A DNA stretch of 64,000 bases. Source: Poritiphilus sp965212595 (lineage in GTDB: Bacteria; Bacteroidota; Bacteroidia; Flavobacteriales; Flavobacteriaceae). This document shows positions 17,949 to 26,407 of the stretch, piece by piece. Made by a program: the position numbers and the translations under genes. Below the pieces are notes generated by a model, which saw only the letters and a list, made by a program, of their open reading frames with translations, was not told the origin of the DNA and ran no database searches. The stretch is from contig CBDBVE010000001.1 in assembly GCA_965212595.1 (NCBI GenBank), forward strand, positions 310,001 to 374,000. Direction: 5' to 3'. Every line of letters starts with the position of its first letter. The stretch's first letter is position 1.

Positions 17949-18992
17949 TTATTTAAATTCCTCACGAAAATTGGAAGGGGTTTTTCCGGTTGTTTTTTTG
18001 AAAGCAGCATAGAAGCCCGATTTAGAGATGAAGCCAGACTCATAGCCTATCGCTTCTAATGTAAATAGTTTATTGGCTCTCAACATCGATATGGCATTTT
18101 CAACCCTGTGCCGATTGATATAACTATTAAAGCTCTCGCCAATGTTATCATTAAGAAGCTGCGAGAGTTTATGCTGCGATATATTCATTCTTGAGGATAG
18201 CTCCTTTAGTTTTAGGTTAGGGTTCTTGTAAAGCTGTTCTTCGTTCATCAGCATTGTCAAATGTTCTTCCAGGCTTTGGGCTTCAAGTAGGTCAATTTTT
18301 TTATGAGCATATTTTTCAGGCATCTTTTGAAAAATAGAATCTCTATCCCTTTTGGAGAGGAAAAAAATTATCAATGCATAAAAGACTACCGAAAACATGA
18401 GCATTTCAACTAAGTAGAGCCAAAAATATCCAATTAAATAGGAAAGGAAAATTAGTACGTTTCCAATAAAAACCAAGGCAAGCCAGCTATTAGATGTCGA
18501 CACTTTTTGGGGGTTATTGCCCAACTTATAAAGAAGATTTCTCAACTCGTAACCCGATAAAATGAGATAACAACCCCACACCAGGTAAATGAACCAGACA
18601 AAATAATTGTTCCAAAACGAAACAGCGTTCGCATAGGGTTTAACCAGGCCAACAGACACTATTATGAACAGCAAAATGGCAAAGTGCATGATCCAGGATT
18701 TGGGAATATCCCGCCTTTCTTCCAAAGTGGCCTTCAAATAGTAATACAGGGATACACCAATCAAAAAACATGCGGATAATCCTATCTGCGCTAACAACAA
18801 GTTCCTGGTGCCCGCAAAAGACATATATAAAGTCTTCCCTACACGTAGGCTTAAAAGCAAAGTCAATAATCCGAATAAAGTATGCTGTAGAAGAGCTTGT
18901 TTGCGCACAAACAAAAAGTACATACTTACCAAAAAGCAATTAAACACCCCTAATGCACAAAAAAAGAAAATATACGGATTGTCGAAAATCAT
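17949..18992 (-). CDS. AraC-family regulator with membrane sensor domain
   Basis: A 347-residue protein: seven predicted membrane helices in the first 210 residues, then a C-terminal AraC/XylS double helix-turn-helix (about 240-345; KLKELSSRMNISQHKLSQLLND and EAIGYESGFISKSGFYAAFKKTTGKTPSNFRE). The 7TM-AraC design is common in Bacteroidota and probably senses a membrane or outside signal. It lies 103 bp upstream of the serine hydrolase gene on the same strand, a plausible target. Confidence 0.88.
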   Translation of the reverse strand: MIFDNPYIFFFCALGVFNCFLVSMYFLFVRKQALLQHTLFGLLTLLLSLRVGKTLYMSFAGTRNLLLAQIGLSACFLIGVSLYYYLKATLEERRDIPKSWIMHFAILLFIIVSVGLVKPYANAVSFWNNYFVWFIYLVWGCYLILSGYELRNLLYKLGNNPQKVSTSNSWLALVFIGNVLIFLSYLIGYFWLYLVEMLMFSVVFYALIIFFLSKRDRDSIFQKMPEKYAHKKIDLLEAQSLEEHLTMLMNEEQLYKNPNLKLKELSSRMNISQHKLSQLLNDNIGESFNSYINRHRVENAISMLRANKLFTLEAIGYESGFISKSGFYAAFKKTTGKTPSNFREEFK

Positions 18993-19136
18993 AAAAGCAA
19001 GATATCAGAATTTTCGTTTCTCAATGGAGATCATGTGCTAATTCATCAAATTTTTATAATTCATTAATGCAATCACAAACAGTTTTTATTATCAGTTTAG
19101 AATGAATTTATATCTACTAAATTTGATCTGTAATGC

Positions 19137-19266
19137 GTATGCAACGGTCTTATTTATGACTTTTACCAGTTAATATGTGACCCCGGATTACACGGAAAAT
19201 TAATTGATTTAAAGCTAATGATTTTTGTATATACCTGCTGGTATTCCTTGTAAACCCTGTTGCTCA
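19137..19266. repeat. Degenerate intergenic palindrome
   Basis: ATGCAACGGTCTTATTTATG (near 19138) matches the left-arm pattern ACAACGGTCTN, and CCTTGTAAACCCTGTTGC (near 19246) is a weak right arm, ending about 11 bp from the stop of the next minus-strand gene at 19277. Confidence 0.35.
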
Positions 19267-19276
19267 CTTTTATTGG

Positions 19277-20038
19277 CTAGTTACTGAGTTCTTTTAAATA
19301 ACTCAACTTAAATACCTTACTATCATTAGTAAGACTTATAATAGCATTCAGGATTGAGTTATATTCTTCTAGCTTGCCATTGTCTTTCATCCAGTTTTTT
19401 GGAGTATTCATCCCATCAAAATTGCTCGTATCATCGTAAAACCATACTAAAGTTATTTTCCCATAGGCTCCAAGTGATCCTCTACTTGTTTCAAGTGGAA
19501 ATGGATAATTAGACTCCAATAGCAACTTCGATAATTTTCTTAGGAGCTTGTCAATTTTGTCCAATGATTGTAGGCTAATTTGATATTCGATCATTTCGGC
19601 ATATGGAAATTCAGATACCGACATTTCAGCTACCGTACTCCAGGGTAAAATCATTTCTTTTACATAGTTGAACTTAACATCTACATCAAGCTTTGAAAGT
19701 TCTTCTATGGTATGGCTGAATAACTGTCCGGATTCGGCCTTCGTAAAAACCCTGCGGTAATCGTTGAGTTTTAGTATGCTATTAAAATCATCACTAAAAT
19801 TAACTATCAAATATTCTCCCTTGTCAGATTTGTATGTTAACCAATCATACTCATAGTCAATTTTGAATTCTTTGGCTTTATCTGCTATCTTTTTTAGTAG
19901 GTTTTGAAAGGCTTCCTTGTCCCTTTCTTCCACACTTAGTAAAGTCAATTGTGTATAAATTTCAATATCCTTTTGGGTAATTGAAGACTGCCCAAACCCC
20001 AAATTTGTAATTAATAATATTAGCAGAAGATTTTTCAT
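19277..20038 (-). CDS. Secreted protein of unknown function
   Basis: A 253-residue protein with a signal peptide (MKNLLLILLITNLGFGQ). The rest is mixed alpha/beta, rich in charged residues, with no catalytic motif recognised. KGEYLIVNFSDDFNSILKLNDYRRVF and ITLVWFYDDTSNFD suggest a beta-rich core. Not recognised as any named family. Confidence 0.6.
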   Translation of the reverse strand: MKNLLLILLITNLGFGQSSITQKDIEIYTQLTLLSVEERDKEAFQNLLKKIADKAKEFKIDYEYDWLTYKSDKGEYLIVNFSDDFNSILKLNDYRRVFTKAESGQLFSHTIEELSKLDVDVKFNYVKEMILPWSTVAEMSVSEFPYAEMIEYQISLQSLDKIDKLLRKLSKLLLESNYPFPLETSRGSLGAYGKITLVWFYDDTSNFDGMNTPKNWMKDNGKLEEYNSILNAIISLTNDSKVFKLSYLKELSN

Positions 20039-20048
20039 TCCTAAAATT

Positions 20049-20262
20049 TGTCTAAAACGGCCTAGGCTTCTCCTTCTCTTCCTTCATTGAAGCTTGTTGC
20101 ATTATTTACTGGACTTGAAATGGAGGATTCGGCGGATAGATACGCTGTAGGGTAATTCCAAGTTATGAAAGTCTAAACCCGTTGTTTAGCTTAAAAGTAG
20201 GAAAAATAATCAGTTTGGTTGTTTGGACTTATGAGACATAGCTATCATTATAAAATGTTCTA
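20049..20262. repeat. Intergenic palindrome copy (divergent); rest of gap empty
   Basis: CTAAAACGGCCTAGGCTTCT (near 20051) is a left-arm match and GACATAGCTATCATTATAAA (near 20233) a weak right arm. The centre (TCTAAACCCGTTGTTTAG, near 20171) recurs in the copy at 34929-35085 as TTTAAATCTGTTGTTTAG, supporting common origin. The remaining part of the 350-bp gap (20263-20388) is AT-rich with no recognisable feature. Confidence 0.45.
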
Positions 20263-20388
20263 GAAACGTCTGTGTACGATTCCGTTACTAGAAAATCCCC
20301 AGGAGTTATTAAGATAATAGAGAATTCAGACGATCTAAAATTTAGTGATTTTCTTTATTCGCTTTTACAAGTTATGGGTGATAGCAGT

Positions 20389-21930
20389 TTATTGATGTTT
20401 TGCTGAGAAAACACGCCTGTCGTACACATTACCGTTCAAAATCACTTTTGATATGTTATTGTATGCGCTAACTTCTTCTAAAGGGTTTTGATTTAATAAA
20501 ACCAGGTTCGCCTTTTTCCCGCTTTCAATGCTTCCAACAAAATGATCTAGCTTAAACGCTTTGGCATTATTAATTGTAACAGATTTTAATAAATCTTCCA
20601 ATAGAACACCCGCTTTTACCCATTCGTTCATTTCCAGATATCCGTTGTAGCCGGGAGGATTCGCATGATTGTTCATTGCCGGTGTGTCGGACCCAAAGAG
20701 CAAATTACCTTCATTTTGGTATAAATGTGCCGTTGTGATGTTTATTTTATCTACCATTTTCTGCATCATTCCAGCAATTTTCGAATCTGGAGTTTCAGAA
20801 TCAAAATAATCACCGCCATAGGTATGAATTCTCTTTTTTTGCCATAATCCTTCTTCACTTTTTAGCCAATCTAAAAGATCATTTGGAAGCACATGTTCTA
20901 AATTTGGGTTTTCAACAAAGTCGGAGTTGAAAACGTCTCTTTGCCCTGCTATGACTCTAAAAGTAGGTTGATAACCAATATTTTTTCTGGCAATTGCGGT
21001 TAATAATTCTCTATGGGTATCGGGAAGGGCAGAAATATTTAGGTAGTCTTTTAATAAGCCCCAATGCCACATGCCATGGGCTATGATATCCACATTTGCC
21101 TCTGCACCAAACTTTTGTGCAGCATATGAATTTGCATGCAATAGCACAGGAATGTTTTCATTTTTCGCTTCATGTAGCAAATCTTTAATAATAGCTAAGG
21201 ATGGAAGCTCCCAGGTCATTTCTTCAGTACCACCAAAACCATCTTCATAAATGGTTTTCATACAGATACCATTTTGGTCATTGATAATATCTGAGATCAC
21301 CTTTTTTACGGTATGCTGATTTGGGTCTATCGAATCTGGTAAAACAACTTTTTTGTTGTATTTGTCATGCAAAAAGTTCGGATAGAACTTGTAACGATCT
21401 TTAGGCTTGTCTTCAGCCATCATGAAATCGTTCATTACTTTTACCTGTTCGCCACAAGTGTAAATGTCTGGCCTAATTTTGCGGTTTACAATCTCCCTGA
21501 TGATTTTAGGGTTGTAATTGTTTGGGTCAATTAATGTAGTATAACCAAAATACAAATAGCTGTTTGGTAGTTGTTCAAAGTAACTTTTTGACAGTTCGGG
21601 TAAATCTCTTACGTGCCCATAATGCATTCCTGCAATTGAGCTTATATGTACATGTGAATCTATTAAGCCAGGAATTAAGAATTTTCCCGAAGCATCAATT
21701 CTTTTATGACTCCCAGTAAGGCGAATATCCTCCTGACCAACATAAACAATTTGGTCCTTGTCAATAACGACATTCCCAACGAAAGGTTTAATATTTTCAG
21801 ATTCAGGAGAGATAATTGTGACGTTACTTATCCATACTCCCTTTTCTACATTAATATTGCGCTTGTCTTCTGAACAAGAGGTTAGAAGTAAGATGCATAC
21901 TGACAGGAATAATTTTAATGCTGTTTTCAT
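20389..21930 (-). CDS. Amidohydrolase family lipoprotein
   Basis: A 513-residue lipoprotein (lipobox LLTSC, Cys19). Metal-site residues in order: HVHIS after FLIPGLIDS, Lys in CMKTIYEDG, His in LLHANSY, His in IIAHGMWHWG and Asp in LLFGSDTPA; the tail NLVLLNQNPLEEVSAYNNI closes the beta sandwich. It is a divergent paralogue of the enzyme at 6139-7683. Outer-membrane or periplasmic location is inferred from the lipobox. Substrate unknown; prolidase-type or cyclic imide hydrolases are nearest by motif. Confidence 0.85.
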   Translation of the reverse strand: MKTALKLFLSVCILLLTSCSEDKRNINVEKGVWISNVTIISPESENIKPFVGNVVIDKDQIVYVGQEDIRLTGSHKRIDASGKFLIPGLIDSHVHISSIAGMHYGHVRDLPELSKSYFEQLPNSYLYFGYTTLIDPNNYNPKIIREIVNRKIRPDIYTCGEQVKVMNDFMMAEDKPKDRYKFYPNFLHDKYNKKVVLPDSIDPNQHTVKKVISDIINDQNGICMKTIYEDGFGGTEEMTWELPSLAIIKDLLHEAKNENIPVLLHANSYAAQKFGAEANVDIIAHGMWHWGLLKDYLNISALPDTHRELLTAIARKNIGYQPTFRVIAGQRDVFNSDFVENPNLEHVLPNDLLDWLKSEEGLWQKKRIHTYGGDYFDSETPDSKIAGMMQKMVDKINITTAHLYQNEGNLLFGSDTPAMNNHANPPGYNGYLEMNEWVKAGVLLEDLLKSVTINNAKAFKLDHFVGSIESGKKANLVLLNQNPLEEVSAYNNISKVILNGNVYDRRVFSAKHQ

Positions 21931-21982
21931 TGGGAGTTAGGTTGGTTGGAAATCTCAAAATATTTTATAAAAAGAAGACGAG

Positions 21983-22060
21983 TACATCCAGCAGTTGTTA
22001 CAACTAATTGCCACTAGGGTTTCGGCGGGAAAGTATGATGTGCCCATTATTGGCCGTTGT
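21983..22060. repeat. Degenerate intergenic palindrome
   Basis: CAGCAGTTGTTACAACTAAT (21991-22010) and ATTATTGGCCGTTGTTATTG (near 22041) resemble the outer arms of the palindrome family, between the methyltransferase stop and the amidohydrolase start. Weak match. Confidence 0.3.
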
Positions 22061-22095
22061 TATTGATTTTTTTTTAACTCCTGGATTCAGGAATA

Positions 22096-22569
22096 TTACA
22101 ACCACCGTCTTACTTTTTGGCGATACAAATCATACTCCTCCCCAAAATCTTTTCGTAATCGGGGTTCTTCTATGTAAATCACAAATAGGTTAAACAATAC
22201 AAAGACGAATACTAAATAAACCCACAGGTTAGTGGATTGAAAAAATACAGCTTCACCAATTAGGAGTAGTATTACCCCAACATACATTGGATTTCTGGAG
22301 AAATTATAAAGTCCGGTCATAACCAATTTCTTTGTGGGGTCTACAGGAGAAAGTGTACCTCTTCCTTTGACGGCAAAACTAATGATACACCAAAGCATTA
22401 ATACAAAGCCGATCAGAAATACAATTGTACCCATATAATGATGCAATTGCCAAACTTCGTCAAATATGTTTTTAATCCTGATGTCTGTAATCCACACGGG
22501 TATCAATCCTGCTACCAAGCCGGGTTGCAGAATTGTGAAAAATAGATTTCGTATGAACAATGATACCAT
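22096..22569 (-). CDS. Isoprenylcysteine/phospholipid methyltransferase-like membrane protein
   Basis: A 157-residue protein with four membrane helices. The C-terminal signature TGLYNFSRNPMYVGV followed by YIEEPRLRKDFGEEYDLYRQKVRRW is diagnostic for the ICMT/PEMT (NnrU-like) methyltransferase superfamily, with the S-adenosylmethionine pocket between helices. Bacterial members methylate diverse membrane substrates. The start ATG at 22569 lies about 33 bp from a palindrome copy. Confidence 0.85.
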   Translation of the reverse strand: MVSLFIRNLFFTILQPGLVAGLIPVWITDIRIKNIFDEVWQLHHYMGTIVFLIGFVLMLWCIISFAVKGRGTLSPVDPTKKLVMTGLYNFSRNPMYVGVILLLIGEAVFFQSTNLWVYLVFVFVLFNLFVIYIEEPRLRKDFGEEYDLYRQKVRRWL

Positions 22570-22602
22570 CTATGATTTTACCTTTGTACGCCTCACGGAT
22601 TA

Positions 22603-22741
22603 TGTACCAAACCGTCTTGTGTGCAAGCCGTTGCGGATTTATTCCTGACATCTTTCTAATTACAAGATAATTCAATTAAACGAAAAAGCGGTTCGGGGAA
22701 GCACCCAAACCGCCATTGCTATACGCCATGTTAGTACTGGC
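22603..22741. repeat. Intergenic palindrome, GTGTATA-type
   Basis: The left arm (22603-22635) contains ACCGTCTTGTGTGCAAG and GTTGCGG. The right arm (22711-22741) contains CCATTGCTATACGCCATG and ends two bases from the stop codon of the SRPBCC remnant. The centre has a strong hairpin, GCGGTTCGGGG with CCCAAACCGC (22688-22712). Same polarity as the copies at 28-43 kb. Confidence 0.7.
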
Positions 22742-22742
22742 T

Positions 22743-22847
22743 TTATTTGACCAATGCTACTAAATTATCACCTATTTCTATAACTGTTCCTCCCACACTT
22801 TTAGGACCCGTCGAATCCACTTTTCCTACCAATGATAATATCTTTAA
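22743..22847 (-). pseudogene. Remnant of an SRPBCC paralogue
   Basis: Read on the minus strand this stretch encodes SLVGKVDSTGPKSVGGT followed at once by VIEIGDNLVALVK and a stop. The intact SRPBCC gene at 24413-24907 encodes SLVGKVDWTGPKGVGGT and ends TEMVDNMIAMAK. Fifteen of 17 residues match in the first block, and the tail matches its C-terminus, so the middle (about 75 residues) is missing. Upstream the frame meets a stop. Synonymous sites differ a lot, so this is not a recent copy. It fills the 342-bp gap 22570-22911 together with a palindrome. Confidence 0.75.
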
Positions 22848-22911
22848 GACCTGTTACAATGTTTTTACGGTTTGTCCCTACGGTTTTGGCCAAACTGTGT
22901 TTCAATACCGT

Positions 22912-24225
22912 TTAAGCCTTGTTAGCAATGGTTTTGCCATACCATTTATTGAAAATAGTTGTAGCAGTTAAATCTCCTGTTACATTAACCGCTGTTCTAA
23001 ACATTCCCAAAATCCGATCTATTCCAATGATTACAACCAGGCCTTCAGCGGGTATTCCACTACTTTTTAAAACAGAAGCAAGAACAATAACCCCTCCGCC
23101 AGGAATAGCGGGTGTACCAATTGAAGCAGCAACAACAGTCACGGTTATTAAGATTACATTGAATATTGTGAGTTCCACGCCATAGGCTTGTGCCATAAAA
23201 AGCACTGTAATACATTGAAACAGGGCTGTCCCATCCATATTTATCGTCGCCCCAATTGGGATAACAAAATCACTGACCTTTGAAGAAACTCCGAGTTTTT
23301 CATCTGCAACTTTCATGGATAACGGCATCACCGCTGCTGAACTGGCAGTGGAAAATGCCAGTAGTTGTGCGTCTTTTATCTGATATAAAAAATTAAATGG
23401 ATTTTTTCTCATAAGCAAGAAATAGAGCAAAAGATAAAAGACCATCAAAATTCCGAGTCCTAATACTACAATCAGGATATAATATCCGAGTCCCATAAAA
23501 ATGGCCATTCCTGTTGTCGATAAAAGAGAAGCCATCAATCCAAATACAGCAAATGGAACAAGCCTCATAGCCCAACCAACCACGATCATGCAGATCTTCT
23601 GAATTGCTTCGATAAGGTGAATAAGAGGATTTGCAGATTTGGGTTCGAGTTGCGTCATCGCGACACCAATAATGATCGTAAAAATCACAACACCTAACAT
23701 TTCTCCTGTTAACATTGCTTCCAGCGGATTAACGGGAATGAGATTTGAGATAGACTCCGGTAAGTTTATTGCTAAGCTGTTCGGGTCTGTGGCCGAAGCT
23801 TTCGAAACATCACTTCCGGTGAATCCACCAAGTGAACTGACATATTCACCTGGATTAAACAAAAAAGCCAAGCTGACACCAACAATGATGGCCACAATGG
23901 TCGTAAATATGAAATATAAGAAGAGCCAAAGGCCGAAAGATCTAAGTTTGCCTGAAACATTACTGACCAATCCTGATATTATTGAAGCAAATATCAATGG
24001 AATCATGACCATTTGAACAAGTTTCATAAATATTTCGCCTGGTAGGTTTAGCCAGTTGCCAATGTTGATACTAAGTCCTTCATCAACAAGTCCAAGAGCT
24101 GGATTTAATAAAATGCCGACACCTGTTCCCAGGACTATCCCAATGATCACTTTTAGCCATAAACGTCCTTTTACCAGATGGCTTAAATAGACAGAAAGGT
24201 CATTAAGTGGTTTTGTGACTAACAA
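22912..24225 (-). CDS. Dicarboxylate/amino acid:cation symporter (DAACS family)
   Basis: A 437-residue transporter with eight membrane helices plus re-entrant hairpins. Family signatures are AFSTASSAAVMPLSMKVADEKLG (HP1 serine-rich tip), GATINMDGTALFQ (NMDGT motif of TM7) and ASIGTPAIPGGGVIVLAS (HP2). It would import C4-dicarboxylates or glutamate/aspartate with Na+ or H+. It must start with TTG at 24225: there is a stop two codons upstream and no nearby ATG. Separated from the SRPBCC gene by a terminator. Confidence 0.9.
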   Translation of the reverse strand: MLVTKPLNDLSVYLSHLVKGRLWLKVIIGIVLGTGVGILLNPALGLVDEGLSINIGNWLNLPGEIFMKLVQMVMIPLIFASIISGLVSNVSGKLRSFGLWLFLYFIFTTIVAIIVGVSLAFLFNPGEYVSSLGGFTGSDVSKASATDPNSLAINLPESISNLIPVNPLEAMLTGEMLGVVIFTIIIGVAMTQLEPKSANPLIHLIEAIQKICMIVVGWAMRLVPFAVFGLMASLLSTTGMAIFMGLGYYILIVVLGLGILMVFYLLLYFLLMRKNPFNFLYQIKDAQLLAFSTASSAAVMPLSMKVADEKLGVSSKVSDFVIPIGATINMDGTALFQCITVLFMAQAYGVELTIFNVILITVTVVAASIGTPAIPGGGVIVLASVLKSSGIPAEGLVVIIGIDRILGMFRTAVNVTGDLTATTIFNKWYGKTIANKA

Positions 24226-24344
24226 AATTCAGCTTTTAATGGTCTTAAAGTTTCCGGCTCCTCTCGCTACATTTGGAACGGAGTATTCGGTGGGACTAAG
24301 GCCCGATTATCAACTTACAAACTTTTCGACTAGCATAAATGTAT

Positions 24345-24375
24345 AAAAAAGCACAAGCTTTTGACGACTTGTGCT
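24345..24375 (-). terminator. Rho-independent terminator after SRPBCC gene
   Basis: On the minus strand AGCACAAG and CTTGTGCT form an 8-bp stem with a 9-nt loop, followed by TTTTTT. It ends transcription of the SnoaL-SRPBCC operon before the transporter gene. Confidence 0.85.
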
Positions 24376-24412
24376 TACAGCTATTTTTTAAATATGTTGT
24401 TGGGTAATGGTT

Positions 24413-24907
24413 TTATTTTGCCATTGCAATCATATTATCAACCATTTCTGTTACTGCTCCTTCTAAAAATCCTCTAAACTGTTCTTCTGTCATATTAGGG
24501 TTCTCTACAAACTCGTAATTAGAAGTCCACACAATCATCGATTGGTTTAATCCTAAATCTACAACTTTAAAGCTATTGATTACTGTTTTTGCCGGAACAC
24601 CTTCTACAACCTGCCAGGTATAAGTACGTTGCTTATCATCAAATTTCAAAATATTCTCTTTAAAGTACCCTTTCCCATCTGGTGTTGTACAAACTCTGGT
24701 ACCTCCAACGCCTTTTGGCCCTGTCCAATCTACCTTGCCAACGAGGGAGGAGATTTCGTCAATATTATCCATTCTTCGTATTTCTTCCCATACTTTATCT
24801 GCCGATATCTCTACATGAGAAACATAACTTAAATCGGCTTTGCTATTTTGTGCATTCAAATTAATCGTAGCTAGTACTGCAAATGCAATGAAGATTATTT
24901 TTTTCAT
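24413..24907 (-). CDS. Secreted SRPBCC (polyketide cyclase/START-like) protein
   Basis: A 164-residue protein with signal peptide (MKKIIFIAFAVLATINLNAQ) and a helix-grip SRPBCC domain: HVEISADKVWEEIRRMDNIDEISSLVGKVDWTGPKGVGGTRVCTT, then the curved sheet and a C-terminal helix. The fold binds hydrophobic ligands in a deep pocket. It is the second gene of a two-gene operon with the SnoaL-like gene 23 bp upstream, behind an ECF-type promoter. A truncated paralogue lies at 22743-22847. Confidence 0.85.
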   Translation of the reverse strand: MKKIIFIAFAVLATINLNAQNSKADLSYVSHVEISADKVWEEIRRMDNIDEISSLVGKVDWTGPKGVGGTRVCTTPDGKGYFKENILKFDDKQRTYTWQVVEGVPAKTVINSFKVVDLGLNQSMIVWTSNYEFVENPNMTEEQFRGFLEGAVTEMVDNMIAMAK

Positions 24908-24930
24908 TTTTACTGTTTTTTTAATTGTTA

Positions 24931-25287
24931 TTAATAAAAGAATTGTTCAAGTTTTATTTTTCCGTCTTTTACTTCGTAGACTATGATTTCGTCCAGGTCT
25001 AATTTATTCCCGTCTTTAAGATCTACAGACATTTTGTACGGTATGGCAAAATGTGATTTGGCAACAATTGGATTTCCAACCTCCATGCTATTTACAGCCT
25101 CTATTCCTGCCTGTATTTGTGCATCTTTTTCTTTAATGGCAATTAAGCCAGTTAAATCTGAGAAATAGGGCGATTGAGGTTCTATATGCCTAACATTTTC
25201 GATATCGAAATAATTATCATAGACTTCATCAAATTTCCCTTCTCTTAATAGCGAGCTAACCTTGTTTGCAATTTCTTGTGTTGTCAT
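24931..25287 (-). CDS. SnoaL/NTF2-like protein
   Basis: A 118-residue protein with the small cone-shaped NTF2 fold: N-terminal helices (TTQEIANKVSSLLREGKFDEVYDNYFDIENVRHIEP) and a sheet ending in DLDEIIVYEVKDGKIKLEQFFY. No signal peptide, so cytoplasmic. NTF2-like proteins often bind or isomerise small hydrophobic compounds. First gene of an operon with the SRPBCC protein; its promoter element is nearly identical to that of the adjacent ECF sigma gene, so it is a likely sigma target. Confidence 0.85.
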   Translation of the reverse strand: MTTQEIANKVSSLLREGKFDEVYDNYFDIENVRHIEPQSPYFSDLTGLIAIKEKDAQIQAGIEAVNSMEVGNPIVAKSHFAIPYKMSVDLKDGNKLDLDEIIVYEVKDGKIKLEQFFY

Positions 25288-25317
25288 TTTTTTAAATTTT
25301 TTATTATTTACTGTTTT

Positions 25318-25347
25318 GATACAGGAATGTCGAATGTGTTACAAAAG
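25318..25347 (-). promoter_or_regulatory. ECF sigma promoter of SnoaL-SRPBCC operon
   Basis: Minus strand: CTTTTGTAACA (-35 type) and CTGTATC (-10 type), spaced exactly as in the copy before the sigma gene (26303-26332). 26 of 30 bases agree between the two. GTAAC -35 cores are typical for ECF sigma factors. Confidence 0.7.
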
Positions 25348-25348
25348 C

Positions 25349-25375
25349 AAAAAAGCTGCCTCAAAATGAAGCAAC
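25349..25375 (-). terminator. Rho-independent terminator after ECF sigma gene
   Basis: On the minus strand GTTGCTTCA and TGAGGCAGC pair (two G-U pairs) around a short loop and are followed by TTTTTTG. It separates the sigma gene from its target operon, overlapping nothing but the edge of the ECF promoter. Confidence 0.7.
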
Positions 25376-25407
25376 TTCTTTATCTGTAAGTTAAGGGCTG
25401 GATTTGT

Positions 25408-26280
25408 TTACAACCTAAAGTAGCCCGATAGTTTTTCGTTATTTATAAGTTCTTTTATAATGGTGTCTTTGTCAAAATCTTCCTTGACCGGATGTTCTTG
25501 AAATAATTTGGTGTATGTAGCGCTAAAATCGTCTAGAGCTTCCGCGTGATTTTCTTCTACAAAACCTTTTACTTTTGTTTTGGTTTTAATATTGAATAGC
25601 ATTTTTTCTTCATCCAACACACCCATTTGCTTTAAAGCTTTTGCTTTTTTAGGACACCGACAGGGGTTCTCTTTATTTACCAATCCACACTTGTTATTCA
25701 TATAGTTAAACAAGTCTTTTCTAGCCCGGTGAAGTTTTATCCTAAAGTTTTGATGGCTAATACCAAAAATATCCGCTCCAAGCCTGTGGTCTATTCCAAA
25801 ACTTGCACCCAAAATAAAAATCAAACGTTGCTCTCTGGTCAGGCACATAATCATCCCACTCATACATTGAATTTGCATTTCTTTTGATAGCTCCTGGTAA
25901 CTTATTTCCTCTTCAATACTTAATTCAGGGTTTGGAACCTGATCAAGGCGTTCTCCGTACTCATCAAAATCAGAAAACTGTGTTTCACCTTTTCTTCTTT
26001 TTGACTGTAAAAATTCGTTAACAACAATTCTATACAGCCAGGTTCTGAATTTACTTTTAAAATTAAATTGCCCTAATTTGGTGATAACTTTAATCAGCAC
26101 TTCTTGAGTCAAATCTTGAGCGTCTATGGGATTGTGACACATCTTCCATGCTACATTATAAATAAAGGGTTGATGATAGCTTACAAGATCGTTTAAAGCT
26201 TCTCTATTACCATCTACAGCTCTTTTAACTAAGTTTTGTTGATCTGTATCTGAATAAGATGTACTAAAGGGAAACTGCAT
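25408..26280 (-). CDS. ECF-type RNA polymerase sigma factor with C-terminal Cys extension
   Basis: A 290-residue sigma factor. Region 2 spans about 20-90 (NVAWKMCHNPIDAQDLTQEVLIKVI, RTWLYRIVVNEFL), and region 4 about 140-195 (LTREQRLIFILGASFGIDHRLGADIFGISHQNFRIKLHRAR). It extends about 95 residues beyond region 4, beginning with CGLVNKENPCRC, a three-Cys motif shared with the paralogue at 41416-42291. No anti-sigma gene is adjacent, so the extension may regulate activity, as in other ECF groups with C-terminal domains. It appears autoregulated: the same promoter element precedes it and the SnoaL operon. Confidence 0.9.
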   Translation of the reverse strand: MQFPFSTSYSDTDQQNLVKRAVDGNREALNDLVSYHQPFIYNVAWKMCHNPIDAQDLTQEVLIKVITKLGQFNFKSKFRTWLYRIVVNEFLQSKRRKGETQFSDFDEYGERLDQVPNPELSIEEEISYQELSKEMQIQCMSGMIMCLTREQRLIFILGASFGIDHRLGADIFGISHQNFRIKLHRARKDLFNYMNNKCGLVNKENPCRCPKKAKALKQMGVLDEEKMLFNIKTKTKVKGFVEENHAEALDDFSATYTKLFQEHPVKEDFDKDTIIKELINNEKLSGYFRL

Positions 26281-26302
26281 AATTTTGGGTGTTTCTTAGT
26301 TG

Positions 26303-26332
26303 GATACAGAAATTGCGAAGGTGTTACAAAAG
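26303..26332 (-). promoter_or_regulatory. ECF sigma autoregulatory promoter
   Basis: Minus strand: CTTTTGTAACA and CTGTATC in the same geometry as at 25318-25347 (19 bp between element starts). It lies 23 bp upstream of the sigma start codon. Confidence 0.7.
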
Positions 26333-26407
26333 TTCTTTTTTGTTGGTGTCTAAGGTTCCAGGGAAACGTGCATTACACCTTTATACCCATTCTTGGACCT
26401 GGTGTTT

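Noticed and set aside
22747..22971. Plus-strand frame covering the SRPBCC remnant
   Set aside because: It is the opposite strand of the remnant and of the transporter's 3' end; the minus-strand match to SRPBCC explains the conservation.
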